NCBI GenBank assembly: GCA_016200225.1
Contig: JACQFD010000036.1
Span: forward strand, 1-64,000
Source of the DNA: Planctomycetota bacterium
GTDB taxonomy: Bacteria > Planctomycetota > UBA1135 > JACQFD01
Direction: 5' to 3'
Length of the DNA stretch: 64,000 nucleotides
Shown piece by piece: positions 62,730 through 64,000 of the stretch; the first letter of the stretch is position 1; the number at the start of each line of letters is the position of its first letter. The position numbers and the translations under genes were made by a program. The notes beneath the pieces are model-generated. The model ran no database searches. It was not told the origin of the DNA and saw only the letters and a program-made list of their open reading frames with translations.

Positions 62730-64000
62730 TTAACTTTTCGGAGGCCCGAATCCGAGTTTGCCCGGATTCATGATCCCGAGCGGATCGAACACATTCTTTA
62801 TTTTAACCAAAGAATCCCACGCGGCGCCGTATTGCTCGGGCATCATCGCCCCGAGTTTATAACCGATGCCGTGGTGGTCGTTGAGCGTCCCGCCGTGCGC
62901 GAGATTCGTGCGCGCGGCGACGCCCCAGATTTTATTATGAAGCGCCTCCGCTTCCGCGGCGCCCGCCGGAGGCGAATCGATATAAAATCGATCGTACACC
63001 ATCGTCCCCCAAGGATACCAATGCGAGAAATGCGCGGTGTAGCGCGCGCCGTATTCTTTAAATCCGTTCTCGATCGCGCTCTTTTTACTTAAATACAGAT
63101 CGTAAATGCAATCGAACGTCGTCGTGCTCTCGATCGTGCCGTACATGCGCGGCAGCGCCGGCGCGAACGGCGGAAAATAGAAATCATAACGATGCGCCCA
63201 CCAATTCTCGGCGGCGTCGCGGCCGGCGTCCTTTCCGCCGAGTCCGGCGCAAATATGAGCTATCAATTTCTCCTCCAATTCCACCATTTCGGCCTCGCCG
63301 TCGCATCCTACGATTAAAAACGAGCCCTCGAGATCGAGATTCAACACGCGCTTCAGGAAATGTTTGGTCGACGGCGGATCGTACAAACGCAGCGTGCACG
63401 GCCGCAGCCTGCGCGTCATCACGCGGCGGCCGGCTTCGAGCGCGTCGCGCAGATCGTTAAATAAATATCCGCGAAAACGGCGCACGTCGGGCATCGGCTC
63501 GAGGCGGATCGTCACTTTTGTTATGATCCCAAGCGTGCCTTCGGCGCCGACGAATAATTGTAATATTCCGGGGCCGCACGCGTGGTTGGGCGTTTTCAGT
63601 GTATTTATCAATTCGCCCGACGCGAGCGCGATTTCGAGCGACATTACCATATCTTCGGCTTTGCCGTATTTGGTGGAAATCGTGCCGGTGCCGCGCGCGG
63701 CGATGCATCCGCCGACGGTCGCGACCGCCGCCGACGCGGGATAGTGCGCCCACGTGAGGCCGCGCCGGTTCAATTCCTCCTCGAAATGATTAACATTCAA
63801 TCCCGCCTCGACCGTCGCGGTGAGCGCCGTCTCATTAATGTTAACGATACGGTTCATTTTCTTTAGATCGAGCACGATGCCGCCGTAAAGCGGGACGGTC
63901 CCGCCCTGCGTGCCGCTGCCGCCGCCGTAGGGAATCACCGGGATTTTATGGCGCGTCGCGATCGTTAATAATTGACAGACCTCGTCCGCCGATTCCGGAT
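62730..64000 (-). CDS. FAD-binding oxidase (GlcD/AGPS-like), 5' end beyond the window
   Basis: Partial gene, at least 423 codons; the frame stays open to 64000, so the start lies outside. PCMH-type FAD domain: IPVIPYGGGSGTQGG, then YPASAAVATVGGCIAARGTG and FVGAEGTLGIITKVTIRLEP. The C-terminal FAD-linked oxidase domain has NLAHGGTLNDHHGIGYKLG and NVFDPLGIMNPGKLGFG. The C-terminal His pair and HFSHWYPWGTMVYDRF segment recall alkyl-DHAP synthases, but the Fe-S partner next door favours a glycolate- or lactate-type oxidase. Both readings remain open. Confidence 0.9.
   Translation of the reverse strand, partial: PESADEVCQLLTIATRHKIPVIPYGGGSGTQGGTVPLYGGIVLDLKKMNRIVNINETALTATVEAGLNVNHFEEELNRRGLTWAHYPASAAVATVGGCIAARGTGTISTKYGKAEDMVMSLEIALASGELINTLKTPNHACGPGILQLFVGAEGTLGIITKVTIRLEPMPDVRRFRGYLFNDLRDALEAGRRVMTRRLRPCTLRLYDPPSTKHFLKRVLNLDLEGSFLIVGCDGEAEMVELEEKLIAHICAGLGGKDAGRDAAENWWAHRYDFYFPPFAPALPRMYGTIESTTTFDCIYDLYLSKKSAIENGFKEYGARYTAHFSHWYPWGTMVYDRFYIDSPPAGAAEAEALHNKIWGVAARTNLAHGGTLNDHHGIGYKLGAMMPEQYGAAWDSLVKIKNVFDPLGIMNPGKLGFGPPKS

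Noticed and set aside
1..64000. tRNA, rRNA, CRISPR array or prophage genes
   Set aside because: No cloverleaf-type TTCRANY arms, direct-repeat/spacer series, or phage structural genes were seen. A covariance-model scan would be needed to exclude a tRNA fully.

Overview
This 64 kb window is GC-rich chromosomal DNA from a Gram-negative bacterium. Outer-membrane TolC, RND efflux and lipoproteins with clear lipoboxes show the envelope type. A double-length UvrA, large secreted VCBS/FG-GAP proteins sharing a C-terminal domain, and GCGGAGACGCGGAG-type repeats suggest a planctomycete or related PVC lineage. That placement is an inference; no rRNA or tRNA gene was seen to test it. Many genes are packed with 4-base start/stop overlaps (ATGA, GTGA, TTGA), so TTG and GTG starts are common.

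Layout. 0-4 kb: type I restriction genes hsdR-hsdS, both damaged (an in-frame stop in hsdR, an abnormal hsdS tail). 4.1-8.8 kb: a tightly coupled minus-strand operon tsaE - ECF sigma factor - zinc-finger membrane protein (probable anti-sigma) - lipoprotein - TolC-type channel. 8.9-11.2 kb: thiamine genes thiL and thiE flanking an orphan pseudopilin. 11.3-19.4 kb: a DNA-repair operon of a four-module UvrA, an XPB-type helicase and a helicase-associated protein. 19.4-20.3 kb: a repeat region, then a SAM-I riboswitch with a plausible promoter. 20.3-23.6 kb: the methionine operon hom-metX-metB under that riboswitch. 23.6-25.3 kb: a DUF5658-like membrane protein and truD. 25.3-29.4 kb: an exopolysaccharide set (two glycosyltransferases and a polyprenyl sugar-phosphate transferase). 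29.4-35.1 kb: an MTA/SAH nucleosidase, an RND pump with its adaptor, and a TetR repressor with an overlapping-dyad operator.

35.2-40.5 kb: a membrane-fused spermidine-synthase-like protein, then two tandem paralogues with a strictly conserved HRxxGH motif. 40.6-56.1 kb: secreted proteins (three VCBS-repeat giants and one non-VCBS protein) mixed with a VOC protein, an NAD epimerase, a dipeptide epimerase divergent from an NlpC/P60 peptidase (muropeptide recycling), and a clan-CD cysteine-peptidase-like protein with Asn where the catalytic His is expected. 56.1-64 kb: an alpha/beta hydrolase, a zinc alcohol dehydrogenase, a lipoprotein, a type III polyketide synthase, a DUF4262 protein, a sugar-phosphate isomerase-like protein, and a GlcF/GlcD-like Fe-S plus FAD pair, the last running off the window.

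Recurring themes are SAM and methionine metabolism (riboswitch, met operon, nucleosidase, spermidine-synthase fold) and nucleotide-excision-type repair. The strongest candidate for an undescribed system is the UvrA-XPB operon. The next strongest are the HRxxGH paralogue pair, the clan-CD protein and the palindromic element inserted in frame in the NlpC/P60 gene.
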